A stretch of 64,000 nt of DNA from an uncultured Prevotellaceae bacterium (GCA_900315455.1 OMZE01000003.1:123443-187442), one strand, 5' to 3'; counted from the stretch's first letter, positions 45,822 through 53,981 are shown. The notes: generated from the letters alone by a model not told the origin. Made by a program: numbers and translations.

Positions 45822-45851
45822 CTGCGCCCCTTGGATTACCAGGAGGCGCAG
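45822..45851. terminator. Hairpin between convergent genes
   Basis: CTGCGCC (45822-45828) pairs with GGCGCAG (45845-45851), extended by TGG/CCA around ATTA. It could end transcripts of the lipoprotein and GH8 genes, though the following T-run is weak. Confidence 0.5.
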
Positions 45852-45865
45852 CCTGTATTTGGACG

Positions 45866-45966
45866 AAGTTCAATTTTCAATTTTCAATTTTCAATCTTCA
45901 ATTTTCAATTTTCCCATTTTCCAATATTAATCTTTAATCTTTAATTTTTAATTTTTAATCTTTAAT
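45866..45966 (-). repeat. Heptad array running into the GH8 gene 3' end
   Basis: TTGAAAA/TTGAAGA units then TTAAAGA/TTAAAAA units on the minus strand. The last codons of the GH8 protein (ILKIKN and TAA stop) are encoded by this array. Confidence 0.85.
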
Positions 45967-48155
45967 ATCTTCTTCGCTTGTTTCACCAATTGCTTGGATG
46001 GTGCGGTGCCGTTGTAGGGCTCCAACTGCCAGCGAACGGTCCAGGTGAGCGACTCGCCTGGGGCAAGATTGGTGTAGGCACCCTGGCTCTCCAACTCGAT
46101 ATAGGTCTTGCCCCTGTTGACATAAACCTGTATCTCGGCCTCGCCGGGGGCAGGTTGGGTGGGGGAGAGGTCGTCGAACTTCTTCAGCAGCAACAGACCG
46201 TTGTTGAGGTAGGCGAGCCAACCCTTGCCGTCGGCGTTCACCTTGCGGTTCTCGCGGGCTTCGTCGGTCTGATACCATGCGGCACCATCAGAGGCGGTGA
46301 ACGACATGAGACCGGCAGGGGTTATGCCGTCGACTGGTGCATCGAAGAAAATCAAGCCCTCGTTGGGCACGCGGGTAATCTCCCATGGCGCCACCTTGCG
46401 GGCTGTCGTACCGGCATTGATGATGGAGTATTTCACGATGAGGGCATGGCTGCGGTCGTCGGTGGTGAACTCTTTCTTGATGCGAAGTCCCAGTTTCGGC
46501 GATACGGCACTGGTGATGACTAGCGGGTTGCCGTCGCGCTCTATCTCATAAGGATATTTGTCGAACTCCTGCACCGGGGGCCAGTTCCACTCGTTCTGCG
46601 GACTCGTCCAGAACGTGCTGCCGAAAGCCTCGGGCATCGGCGACTGCGAGATGACTTCCTTGTCGTCGTATTTCAGTGAAAGGATTTTGCCTCCGGCACC
46701 CGTGTCGATGGTGGCGGAGAGATGGTCGGTCTTCATCTCACGCATGGCGGGAGGGAAGATGATGCGGTAGTGCCCGCTCAGGTGCATGAAGGCGAAGAGG
46801 CGCAGCAGACCATCGTAATAGGCATCGAAATAACCATCCTCGAAGGGTTCGTGCTTGGCCTCCCAAAGTGCCTTCACAAACTCCTTGCGCTTGTCGTGGC
46901 TGCATAGCATCGAGGCGGCTGCCGAAGTGGCCACCAGACCGATGCTGTGGCGCAACTTCCTGAAACCGCCGGCGGGCAGTATCTCATTGCCTTCGGGCAG
47001 CGTGCCGTCGACACGGTATTGGTCGACGAAGGTGTCGATGCCCTGACTGTAGAGGAAGTTCTGGATGCGCTCGCCATACTGGCGCTGCCAGTCGCGGTCG
47101 GCACAACTCCACTCATAGTCGAGTGTGATGTTCATCGGCACTCGCCAGGAATCGTAGCGGAAGTTGCTGTTGCCGTTGCGGCGTGGTGCCTGCGGCTGTG
47201 CCTGTTGCCCTTGTTGCTGACCCTGTTGGCCCTGTGGCTGCCCCGGAGGCCTGCCAGGGAAACGGGGCATCTGCAACTCACTGCCGTCGTATTGGCACAT
47301 GTCGGGATTCAGGCCTGTCTCGGGATGGATGGCCTTATGCAGAAACTCACGGCTCTTCCGTGCACACTCATACCAGAAGTCGCTGCGCCCGTCGTCGGCC
47401 CAACGTGCCCACACTTCATAGAAGGCTGGGATATGGTAGGAGGGGTCGGTGTAGCGCTGTCCGAACCCATCAGGAGTGAAGGTGATGAGTTGGGTCTCCG
47501 GGTCGATGAGGAACATCTTCTGTGAACCCGTCTGCTGCGGTCCGCCAAAGCCGCCAAATCCACCTCTCTGCTCGGGCTCGTATTCCTTGGGCTGTATGCA
47601 GTTGAGGATATGCTGTGCTTCGGCCTTGTAGTTGATGCCCGTGTTGTCGCCCCACTGGTTGGAGGCGAAAAGCAAGGCGGTGATGAAATAGAGTTCGCCG
47701 TCGGAGGCGGCTCCCTGGGAATTGCGCGTACCATCGGTCTTGCAACTCCACGCAAAGTAACCTTCGCGGATGCCGTCTTGGTGCTGCATGTACTTCTTGC
47801 TCCAGCGCCACAGGCGGTCGAAGATGTCTTTCTCGCCAAACTGCACGGCAATCATCAACCCATACGACATGCCCTCGGTGCGCACGTCGTGGTTCTTGAT
47901 GTCGGAGATGTAGCCCATGGAGTCTCCCACCTCGAAATACACCTTGTTGGGACCGTGGAACACGTCGTCGAAGACTTCCTTCAACTTCTTCTCCACTTCA
48001 TTCGGACGGTAGCCCATCTCAGTGAAGAGGTTACGGTACTGGCGCGTTTCAAACGCGCCTTTTTCCCAGGGGCCTTGCGAGCGCATAGGCCATTGTCCCA
48101 TTGCCATGAGGGGAAACAGAATGGCAATGAGAACCAGCAGACAGTTTCTTTTCAT
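45948..48155 (-). CDS. GH8 glycosidase fused to a DUF4380-like domain
   Basis: 735 residues from the ATG at 48155, with signal peptide LLVLIAILFPLMAMG. GH8 domain (residues about 25-460): Glu94 in RTEGMSYGLMIAVQ is the expected general acid and Asp152 in AASDGELYFITALLFA matches the conserved second acid. GH8 of this type includes exo-oligoxylanases. A low-complexity Gln/Pro/Gly stretch (about 310-340, PGQPQGQQGQQQGQQAQPQ) is inserted in the domain. The C-terminal 260 residues (LSATIDTGAGGKILSLKYDD; SPQNEWNWPP) look like the mutarotase-fold DUF4380. The final ILKIKN comes from repeat DNA. Confidence 0.88.
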   Translation of the reverse strand: MKRNCLLVLIAILFPLMAMGQWPMRSQGPWEKGAFETRQYRNLFTEMGYRPNEVEKKLKEVFDDVFHGPNKVYFEVGDSMGYISDIKNHDVRTEGMSYGLMIAVQFGEKDIFDRLWRWSKKYMQHQDGIREGYFAWSCKTDGTRNSQGAASDGELYFITALLFASNQWGDNTGINYKAEAQHILNCIQPKEYEPEQRGGFGGFGGPQQTGSQKMFLIDPETQLITFTPDGFGQRYTDPSYHIPAFYEVWARWADDGRSDFWYECARKSREFLHKAIHPETGLNPDMCQYDGSELQMPRFPGRPPGQPQGQQGQQQGQQAQPQAPRRNGNSNFRYDSWRVPMNITLDYEWSCADRDWQRQYGERIQNFLYSQGIDTFVDQYRVDGTLPEGNEILPAGGFRKLRHSIGLVATSAAASMLCSHDKRKEFVKALWEAKHEPFEDGYFDAYYDGLLRLFAFMHLSGHYRIIFPPAMREMKTDHLSATIDTGAGGKILSLKYDDKEVISQSPMPEAFGSTFWTSPQNEWNWPPVQEFDKYPYEIERDGNPLVITSAVSPKLGLRIKKEFTTDDRSHALIVKYSIINAGTTARKVAPWEITRVPNEGLIFFDAPVDGITPAGLMSFTASDGAAWYQTDEARENRKVNADGKGWLAYLNNGLLLLKKFDDLSPTQPAPGEAEIQVYVNRGKTYIELESQGAYTNLAPGESLTWTVRWQLEPYNGTAPSKQLVKQAKKILKIKN

Positions 48156-48174
48156 CTTATGGTTTATACTTTGG

Positions 48175-48744
48175 TTATTCGGGGTTGGTGATGTCGCGGA
48201 ATTGGCGTGGGGTAATGCCCAGTGCCTCCTGAATCTTCCTGTTGAGGGTGCGCACGGTATTGAAGCCGGCATCCATGGCGATGGCCTCGATGCTGTATTC
48301 CGGGTGGTCTTTCAACAGACGGAGGGCGCGCATCAGACGGAGGAAGTCGAGATACTTGTCAAGTGAGTGATAGATGGTCTTCTCCTTGTAAAGCGAAATG
48401 ATACGGGTTTGGGTCGTGCCCACGAGTTCGGCTACTTCCTTGAGACCAAATTCTGGGGGCAGAGGGATGTCCTCACCCTCAAGACGGGCCTCGATGAGTG
48501 CCAGCAGTTCCTCATCGTCGCGCAGATCGGCTTGTGCCATCACCTCGCGGTGCTTTCTCACAAGGTCTTTCAGCCATTCCACTCGCCTGCGAACCTCATA
48601 ATATACATCGAGTTTCTCGGCAAGCATCATATTGCGGGCAATGAGTTTCTCTGTGCCTTCAACCAGATTCCTGTTTACTTCTGCCAGCCGTGCTACTTCC
48701 GCGCGCAACAGTTCCAGTTCTTTTTTCTCTTCTTCGTTCATCAT
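48175..48744 (-). CDS. AraC-type helix-turn-helix protein with N-terminal coiled coil
   Basis: 189 residues. Residues 1-70 form a charged coiled coil (EEEKKELELLRAEVARLAEVN). The C-terminal third carries an AraC/XylS-like DNA-binding unit: LKEVAELVGTTQTRIISLYKEK and YSIEAIAMDAGFNTVRTLNRKIQEALGITPRQF. No sensor domain is present. It is co-directional with and 19 bp upstream of the GH8 gene, which it may control. Confidence 0.8.
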   Translation of the reverse strand: MMNEEEKKELELLRAEVARLAEVNRNLVEGTEKLIARNMMLAEKLDVYYEVRRRVEWLKDLVRKHREVMAQADLRDDEELLALIEARLEGEDIPLPPEFGLKEVAELVGTTQTRIISLYKEKTIYHSLDKYLDFLRLMRALRLLKDHPEYSIEAIAMDAGFNTVRTLNRKIQEALGITPRQFRDITNPE

Positions 48745-48970
48745 GGGGTTTTTATATTATGGTTGATATTGCTGTCATAGAGTGGTTAGGTTGCGAAGAT
48801 ACACATTTTTTTTGAAAATGCCACTTCTTGCCCCTTTTTTTCTTTCGATTTCGTCAGAATAGCCGCAAAAAAACGATTGTTCGAAATGGTAAGAATAATA
48901 CCATGATGGGGTTTTCCCCTCAAACATTAGGGAAAGGCCTACCTCAGTTTAGGTTTAATCCTTTTCACAG

Positions 48971-49157
48971 GCATTCGGTTTGCACTACCTTTGCACATAG
49001 AAGAGCGAAGGTAGGCTGCACCTCAGCATAGCAAGCATGCTTGACTCTGCATTCGGTTTGCACTACCTTTGCACATAGAAGAGCGAAGGTAGGCTGCACC
49101 TCAGCATAGCAAGCATGCTTGACTCTGCATTCGGTTTGCGCTACCTTTGCACATAGA
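48971..49157. repeat. 78-bp tandem repeat carrying promoters, 2.4 copies
   Basis: Units begin with gcattcggtttgcactacc at 48971, 49049 and 49127 (period exactly 78). Each holds TACCTTTG; units 2 and 3 also have TTG 20 bases upstream (49041 and 49119), making two full promoters. Each full unit also has a perfect 12-bp palindrome CAAGCATGCTTG and a hairpin CTACCTTTGC…GCGAAGGTAG spanning the -7 box. The last promoter (49119-49149) is placed to drive the gene at 49193. The remaining upstream part of this 448-bp gap has no evident feature. Confidence 0.85.
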
Positions 49158-49192
49158 AAACAACGAATAATAACCATCAAAATATTACAATT

Positions 49193-49894
49193 ATGAAGAA
49201 GATGATGCTTATGGCAATGATGATGACGATAGCCATCTCGGCCAACGCAATGACATACAATGCCGCTCGCAACGAAGCGCTGTTTCTCAGCGACAAAATG
49301 GCATATGAACTTGGTCTGACCAACGAGCAGTATGAGGCTGTGTATGAAATCAACCTCGACTACCTGCTCAACGTCAACAACCGCGCCGATGTGCTCGGAC
49401 CCTGGTGGGAGGTGCGCAACCGCGACCTGCGCTTCGTGCTCAGCACCTGGCAGTTCGACCGCTTTATGGCAAGCACCTATTTCTACCGTCCGCTCGTATG
49501 GGCTCCCGGTGGCTGGTCGTTCTCCATCTACAGCCGTTATGCTCGTGGCAGGATGTTCATGCATCGCCCCGCAGTGTATGTGAGTTTCCGTGGAGGCCAT
49601 AATCACAGGAGTGCCAGTTTCTACGCCCGTCACCACTTCAACCACCCGGCTCCTCCCGCAGGTCACCGCCATCATGGTCCCGCTGCTGGCCCTGCTCCCA
49701 GACCAGGTCACGGCCACGGCAACCACGGTCCCTCGGTAGGTCACGGCAACCACGGTCCCTCGGTAGGCCACGGCAACCACGGTCCCTCTGTCGGACGCGG
49801 CAATCACGGTCCCTCTGCCGGACGCGGCAACCACGGTCCTTCAGCCGGTCGCGGCAATCATGGTCCTTCTGGTCGCTCTTTCGGTCACAGGTAA
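49193..49894 (+). CDS. Secreted protein with His/Gly nonapeptide repeats
   Basis: 233 residues. Signal peptide MKKMMLMAMMMTIAISANA. Residues 20-140 are a compact domain beginning YNAARNEALFLSDKMAYELGLTNEQYEAVYEINLDYL, with many aromatic residues. Residues about 150-230 are rich in His and Gly, ending in six copies of GNHGPS(V/A)G(H/R), a nine-residue repeat encoded by a 27-bp DNA repeat. The tail could bind metal ions or cell-surface material. No family name recognised. Followed by a strong terminator. Confidence 0.85.
   Translation: MKKMMLMAMMMTIAISANAMTYNAARNEALFLSDKMAYELGLTNEQYEAVYEINLDYLLNVNNRADVLGPWWEVRNRDLRFVLSTWQFDRFMASTYFYRPLVWAPGGWSFSIYSRYARGRMFMHRPAVYVSFRGGHNHRSASFYARHHFNHPAPPAGHRHHGPAAGPAPRPGHGHGNHGPSVGHGNHGPSVGHGNHGPSVGRGNHGPSAGRGNHGPSAGRGNHGPSGRSFGHR
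49722..49880 (+). repeat. 27-bp coding tandem repeat
   Basis: Six units of ggcaaccacggtccctcggt-type sequence, encoding GNHGPSVGH variants. Units differ at third positions and in the H to R and V to A changes. Confidence 0.85.
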
Positions 49895-49942
49895 TCCATA
49901 CCCCTGATATATACAGCATGAGCAATCATGATGCACCAAAAT

Positions 49943-49979
49943 CCCCACACTTCTTTGCGGAGTGTGGGGATGGTTTTTT
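49943..49979 (+). terminator. Terminator after the His/Gly-repeat gene
   Basis: CCCCACAC (49943-49950) and GTGTGGGG (49962-49969) form the stem, followed by TGGTTTTTT. Confidence 0.93.
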
Positions 49980-50040
49980 CGTATCATGCACTTTGTGCAA
50001 GTAAATCAGAGACCTGTAGAAAGGCCTAAGGTGATGAGAA

Positions 50041-50955
50041 TCATCCAATAATGTGTTCTTGATTGAAAAGAACAGATGTGCTCTCGCCGAGCATGCTGAA
50101 GAATTCACGTGCGGCTCTTTTCACATAGGTGTTCTTCAACTGATGGATGCAGCCGTGCATCTGTTTGTCGGGCGTGTCGGTGTCGGTGATGGGGATGGCT
50201 TTCAGACCTTGTTCTGCCACCACCGTGCTCTCGCTGAGCAAGGTGACATAGTTGGACTCCCTTATCAGTCTGAACAGCAGGTAGACGGTGTTCATCTCTA
50301 CCTTGACTCGGAATCGGTAGTCTGTCTGCGCTATGGCACGCTCAAAGGCGCTGCGGGCCTGTGTGCCTTTCTTGGTGAGGGCAAGGTCGTATTTCTGAAG
50401 TTCCTCAAAGGTAATGGCCGAACGGTTGGCAAGCATGTGACGGTCGTTGACGATGGCTGCCAGACGGTGATGAAACAGCACCTGGCTCTCAATCCTTGGA
50501 TTGGGGGTGGTGGGCTTGAAGGCGAGCACGAAATCCAACTCGCGGTTCTCCAGACGTGAGATAAGGTCGGCCATGGTCGACTGGGTGACATTCATCTTGA
50601 CGTGAGGATGCTTTCTAAGAAAGGCAGTCACTGTTTCTGCCATGATGCTGGCAAAAGAGAAGGTGACACCAATGTTCAGTTCTCCGCCGGTCAGATTCTT
50701 CAGTTCTTCGAGCCTTAGCAGGCAATTGTCGGCAGAGTGTAGCGTCTCCTTGGCAAGAGGCAACAGTTCCTGCCCCGCCTCTGTGAGGCTTACCTCATGG
50801 CTGTTTCTTTGGAACAGGGGTTGTTGCAGTTCGTTCTCCAACTGCAAGATCTGATGGGATAGAGTGCTCTGACTGATAAACAGTTCCTTTGAGGCCGTTG
50901 AGAAATTGAGGGTCTCAGCAAGTTTGACGAAATATTTTAGTTGTTTTAGTTCCAT
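50041..50955 (-). CDS. LysR-family transcription regulator
   Basis: 304 residues from the ATG at 50955. Typical LysR helix-turn-helix at residues 1-60 (LKQLKYFVKLAETLNFSTASKELFISQSTLSHQILQLENEL) and an effector domain of periplasmic-binding type. No conserved OxyR cysteine pair is apparent, so the effector is unknown. It is divergent from the small ORF at 51177 across a 221-bp space. Confidence 0.9.
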   Translation of the reverse strand: MELKQLKYFVKLAETLNFSTASKELFISQSTLSHQILQLENELQQPLFQRNSHEVSLTEAGQELLPLAKETLHSADNCLLRLEELKNLTGGELNIGVTFSFASIMAETVTAFLRKHPHVKMNVTQSTMADLISRLENRELDFVLAFKPTTPNPRIESQVLFHHRLAAIVNDRHMLANRSAITFEELQKYDLALTKKGTQARSAFERAIAQTDYRFRVKVEMNTVYLLFRLIRESNYVTLLSESTVVAEQGLKAIPITDTDTPDKQMHGCIHQLKNTYVKRAAREFFSMLGESTSVLFNQEHIIG

Positions 50956-51102
50956 ATAGGGCGCAAAGTAACGCTTTTTCTCCGAGAAAACCAAGATTCT
51001 ATCACGTTTTTTAGTCGGAATCGTGTATGGCTATCGATATTTTCGATAACTGCGTTTCGATTTTCTTGCGGTGAAGGATGCTGAACAATTCATAACCATT
51101 GG

Positions 51103-51133
51103 TTGCAGAAGTGTTGAAGTGGCTGTACCTTTG
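51103..51133 (+). promoter_or_regulatory. Promoter of the 32-residue ORF
   Basis: TTG (51103-51105), 20 bases, TACCTTTG (51126-51133), about 43 bases upstream of the ATG at 51177. Confidence 0.75.
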
Positions 51134-51176
51134 CATTGTCAAAACGAACATTACAAACTTTAAAATTTCAGGAACA

Positions 51177-51275
51177 ATGAATACAACAGCAATCATCTCA
51201 ATCGTGGCAATGAGTTTGGTCGGTTATTTCTTTTGTGTTTGGATGACCCGTCACGACAACCTGGAGGTTAGATAA
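51177..51275 (+). CDS. Small single-helix membrane protein (32 residues)
   Basis: ATG at 51177 preceded by AGGAA; reads MNTTAIISIVAMSLVGYF, then a short Cys/Trp-containing part and a charged tail (MTRHDNLEVR). One membrane helix, residues about 4-22. A consensus promoter upstream and a strong terminator downstream enclose it, so a discrete transcript of about 250 bases is expected. The transcript might alternatively be a small RNA with this ORF in it. No family recognised. Confidence 0.6.
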   Translation: MNTTAIISIVAMSLVGYFFCVWMTRHDNLEVR

Positions 51276-51365
51276 GCACAATCGTTCTATCCTACGGCAT
51301 TCATAGAAGCCGTACACTTACCAAAAATAGTGTCTTTCTACAATGAAGACACGGCTCTTTTCTCT

Positions 51366-51399
51366 CCACACTCCCCTCATCTGGGAGTGTGGTTTTTTA
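51366..51399 (+). terminator. Terminator after the small ORF
   Basis: CCACACTCCC (51366-51375) and GGGAGTGTGG (51383-51392) with TTTTTTATTTT following. Confidence 0.93.
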
Positions 51400-51406
51400 T
51401 TTTCAT

Positions 51407-51554
51407 AATCCCAGCAGGCAGCATCATTTAAAAGCCGTTCCGTATGTCGCGATTTCATCGCGACCACAGCAACCTCCATGAATCCCAGCAGGCGTCATCA
51501 TTTAAAAGCCGTCTCGTATGTCGCGATTTTATCGCGACCCAAGCAAAATTCCAG
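51407..51554. repeat. 74-bp tandem repeat with palindrome GTCGCGAT-N3-ATCGCGAC
   Basis: Two units beginning aatcccagcaggc (51407 and 51481), each ending near the hairpin GTCGCGAT…ATCGCGAC (51446-51464; 51520-51538). A third copy of the hairpin part is at 44936-44954. Confidence 0.85.
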
Positions 51555-51584
51555 TTTTCTTGCCAAGTATTCACTCGAAATCAC

Positions 51585-51592
51585 TAATTTTG
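51585..51592 (+). promoter_or_regulatory. -7 element for the thioredoxin-like gene
   Basis: TAATTTTG, with transcription start expected near 51599. This makes the ATG at 51594 unusable and supports the start at 51612 or 51615. Confidence 0.55.
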
Positions 51593-51611
51593 CATGGCAA
51601 AAAGGAAGATA

Positions 51612-51947
51612 ATGATGCAACACCTGACGAACATCAAGGACATAGAGCGCACAATATTGGACAATCGCCTATGCCTCTTTTTCATCAAGGCTCCCGACTG
51701 TGGGGTCTGCAATGTCATGCTTGACAGGGTAGGCCAACTGGCAAGCGGTCTTCCTTCATTATGCTCGTTCTATACCGACATCCGCGAAGAGCCACTCATT
51801 GCAGGGCGTTTCCTGGTCTATTCCGGTCCTACGGTGCTGTTGCTGATGGATGGAAAGGAAGTCTATCGCAGTTCGCAGTTCATCGATATGCAAGAACTGG
51901 AGCAGATGATCAACCGGTATTTGAGTTTTCAAATGTCAGTGAAATGA
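51612..51947 (+). CDS. Thioredoxin-fold protein
   Basis: About 111 residues from the ATG at 51612 (51615 equally possible; AAGGAAG lies just upstream). Active-site motif APDCGVCNVM with CGVC, and the cis-proline region YSGPTVLLLMDG. No signal peptide, so cytoplasmic disulfide exchange is likely. It precedes the amide hydrolase gene by about 35 bases. Confidence 0.85.
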   Translation: MMQHLTNIKDIERTILDNRLCLFFIKAPDCGVCNVMLDRVGQLASGLPSLCSFYTDIREEPLIAGRFLVYSGPTVLLLMDGKEVYRSSQFIDMQELEQMINRYLSFQMSVK

Positions 51948-51983
51948 TATGTGATTGTTGAACAGAAACATAGAACTATTGAA

Positions 51984-53051
51984 ATGAAAAAAGCAGTAAA
52001 AATCTTCTTATGGAGTCTTCTCGTGCTGATTGTTGTTGTCGGCGTTTATATGTGGTCGGTCTTTGGCTCTCTTGTCAAAGGAGCGATGTCTGTAGAGAAA
52101 TTGGATGAGGGCATTTATTATATGGAGTACGAGGGGGATGACGGCTTTGACGCGTTGATGGAGAAAGGCGGCGGACGAAATACCGCCGAACTTCAGGGAT
52201 ATGTCATCAACTTCCTGACAAAAGGCCATTATAATCCTCCCGCACCAGATGCTGTCGCCGCCAATCATGGTTGCTCTGCCCTTACCACTCGCACCCCCGA
52301 CAACAAGGTGCTGATGGGCAGAAACTTCGACTACACATCAGCCACCGCCATGATACTGCACACCATCCCCAAGCGGGGCTATGAGTCTATCACAACTTTC
52401 AATGTGGAGTATTTAGGCTTCGGTGAAGGATGGGTTCCTGAGGGCTTTTCCAATCAGTATATGTCGCTGACATGCCTTTTCTTCGCCCTCGACGGAATCA
52501 ACGAAAAAGGATTTGCCATTGCCGACCTGATGGCTGGCGATGAGGTGGAGACACATCAGAATACGGGAAAGCCTGCGCTGACCACTTCGACGGCCATCTG
52601 CTATCTGCTGAAAAATGCTGCCAACGTGGATGAAGCCTTGAAACTGCTTCAGGGAATAGACATGCATTCCGATATTGGGGCGGCACATCATTATGCCATG
52701 GCGGATGCGTCTGGCAAGAGCGTGGTGGTGGAGTATGTCGATAACAAAATGGTGGTCGTCGACTCGCCTGCCGTGACCAACCATTACCTCTGCGAGGAGA
52801 AACATAATGTGGGATTGGTAGAAGGAGACCAAAGGTATGAACAACTCTGCCAGCGGATGGAAAAGACTGGTGGCGTGATGAACCTCCAACAACTCAAAGA
52901 GGCTGTCTTTTCTGTTTCCCAACCTCAGAGAGATGGCTTCCTGGGCACGGCATGGACAATGGTGATGGACCTTTCCTCTCCTTCTGTCACATATTACTCT
53001 CGCCGGCAGTTCGACAAACCCTTCCATTTCTCTTTGAAGGGAAGCCATTGA
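51984..53051 (+). CDS. Linear amide C-N hydrolase (choloylglycine hydrolase-like)
   Basis: 355 residues from the ATG at 51984, the one preceding a typical signal/anchor helix (MKKAVKIFLWSLLVLIVVVGVYMW). The Ntn-type core starts at HGCSALTTRTPDNKVLMGRNFDY, where the Cys is the expected nucleophile. Later blocks GINEKGFAIADLMAG and TTSTAICYLLKNAANVDEAL are typical. Family members cut bile salt or penicillin amide bonds, but many envelope-anchored relatives have unknown substrates. The Cys is internal, so processing would be needed to free it. Confidence 0.85.
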   Translation: MKKAVKIFLWSLLVLIVVVGVYMWSVFGSLVKGAMSVEKLDEGIYYMEYEGDDGFDALMEKGGGRNTAELQGYVINFLTKGHYNPPAPDAVAANHGCSALTTRTPDNKVLMGRNFDYTSATAMILHTIPKRGYESITTFNVEYLGFGEGWVPEGFSNQYMSLTCLFFALDGINEKGFAIADLMAGDEVETHQNTGKPALTTSTAICYLLKNAANVDEALKLLQGIDMHSDIGAAHHYAMADASGKSVVVEYVDNKMVVVDSPAVTNHYLCEEKHNVGLVEGDQRYEQLCQRMEKTGGVMNLQQLKEAVFSVSQPQRDGFLGTAWTMVMDLSSPSVTYYSRRQFDKPFHFSLKGSH

Positions 53052-53075
53052 TTACACTGACACACCTGCAAGACC

Positions 53076-53519
53076 ATGGAATTTCTTCCCAAAGACCCCG
53101 CCATTTTGGTTTCAAGCGTCAACATGCTTCTCCGTGACGAGGAGTTCGACACGCTTGAATCTCTTTGCTATTGCTTTGGAAAGGAACCGGAGGATTTGAA
53201 AAACTACTTGTCTGGGCATGGATTCGTCTACAGCGAGACGCAAAGGCAGTTTCGTCCGATAGGCTACGATAAGATGATAACTAAAGACAGTATAGAGACC
53301 GCTTATAGTTTCCTTCATCAGAAACTGCGCATCTATGAGCACTCCACGCTCGACTGGCAGAGGGATGACATCGAACTGGCCATTGCCTCTTATGCTGATG
53401 GCATGAGCAAGCAATTGTTTGATGTCATTTCTCGTGGCAGGACTGACTTTCTGAGAGACCACAGTAGGTTTCAGGAGGATATTTCACAAGCCGTGAAACG
53501 ATTGGAGGATATGCTATGA
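53076..53519 (+). CDS. Conserved hypothetical protein
   Basis: 147 residues, cytoplasmic, alpha-helical in appearance. It begins MEFLPKDPAILVSSVNMLLRD and contains an early LESLCYCFGKEPEDLKNYL stretch resembling a small winged-helix-like region. No family recognised. Its stop overlaps the GNAT gene start (ATGA), so the two are translated together. Confidence 0.75.
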   Translation: MEFLPKDPAILVSSVNMLLRDEEFDTLESLCYCFGKEPEDLKNYLSGHGFVYSETQRQFRPIGYDKMITKDSIETAYSFLHQKLRIYEHSTLDWQRDDIELAIASYADGMSKQLFDVISRGRTDFLRDHSRFQEDISQAVKRLEDML

Positions 53520-53968
53520 CAGCCGACGTCGATAACAAATTGAAACTGACGATACAGTCGTTTGAGGAGTTGAGCACCTCGCAACTCTATGAGATTCTCA
53601 CAGTACGGGCAGCCGTATTTGTCGTTGAACAGGAATGTGCGTACCAGGATTTGGATGGCATTGACCGTCATTCCATGCATGTTACGCTTTGGCGCAATCA
53701 TGAAATCGTCGCCTATGCCCGGGTTTTCAAAGATGATAATGACTTGTGGCATATCGGCCGTGTGCTGACCACCGAACGGAATCATCATTACGGCTTGCAG
53801 GTGATGAGGGAGGCTATCAAGGTGGCGGAGGAAAATGATGCCAAATGCATCGAGATAGAAGCGCAGTGCTATGCGCTCGGCTTTTATGAGAAACTGGGTT
53901 TTCAGGTTTCTTCCGACGAGTTTATGCTTGATGGCATCCCGCATCGACGGATGAGATGGAGAAAATGA
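53516..53968 (+). CDS. GNAT N-acetyltransferase (ElaA-like)
   Basis: 150 residues. LYEILTVRAAVFVVEQECAYQDLDGID is the ElaA-type N-terminus, followed by acetyl-CoA-binding HIGRVLTTERNHHYGLQVMREAI and C-terminal AQCYALGFYEKLGFQ. It would transfer acetyl from acetyl-CoA to an amine; substrate unknown. Confidence 0.88.
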   Translation: MTADVDNKLKLTIQSFEELSTSQLYEILTVRAAVFVVEQECAYQDLDGIDRHSMHVTLWRNHEIVAYARVFKDDNDLWHIGRVLTTERNHHYGLQVMREAIKVAEENDAKCIEIEAQCYALGFYEKLGFQVSSDEFMLDGIPHRRMRWRK

Positions 53969-53981
53969 ACCCAATGTGAAG

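Noticed and set aside
48971-49157. Possible CRISPR array
   Set aside because: The whole 78-bp unit is repeated without unique spacers, so it is an ordinary tandem repeat.
48965-49834. A 289-codon minus-strand frame with 26-residue repeats
   Set aside because: The repeats are the 78-bp promoter repeat read as protein (78 is a multiple of three); the rest is antisense to the His/Gly-repeat gene.
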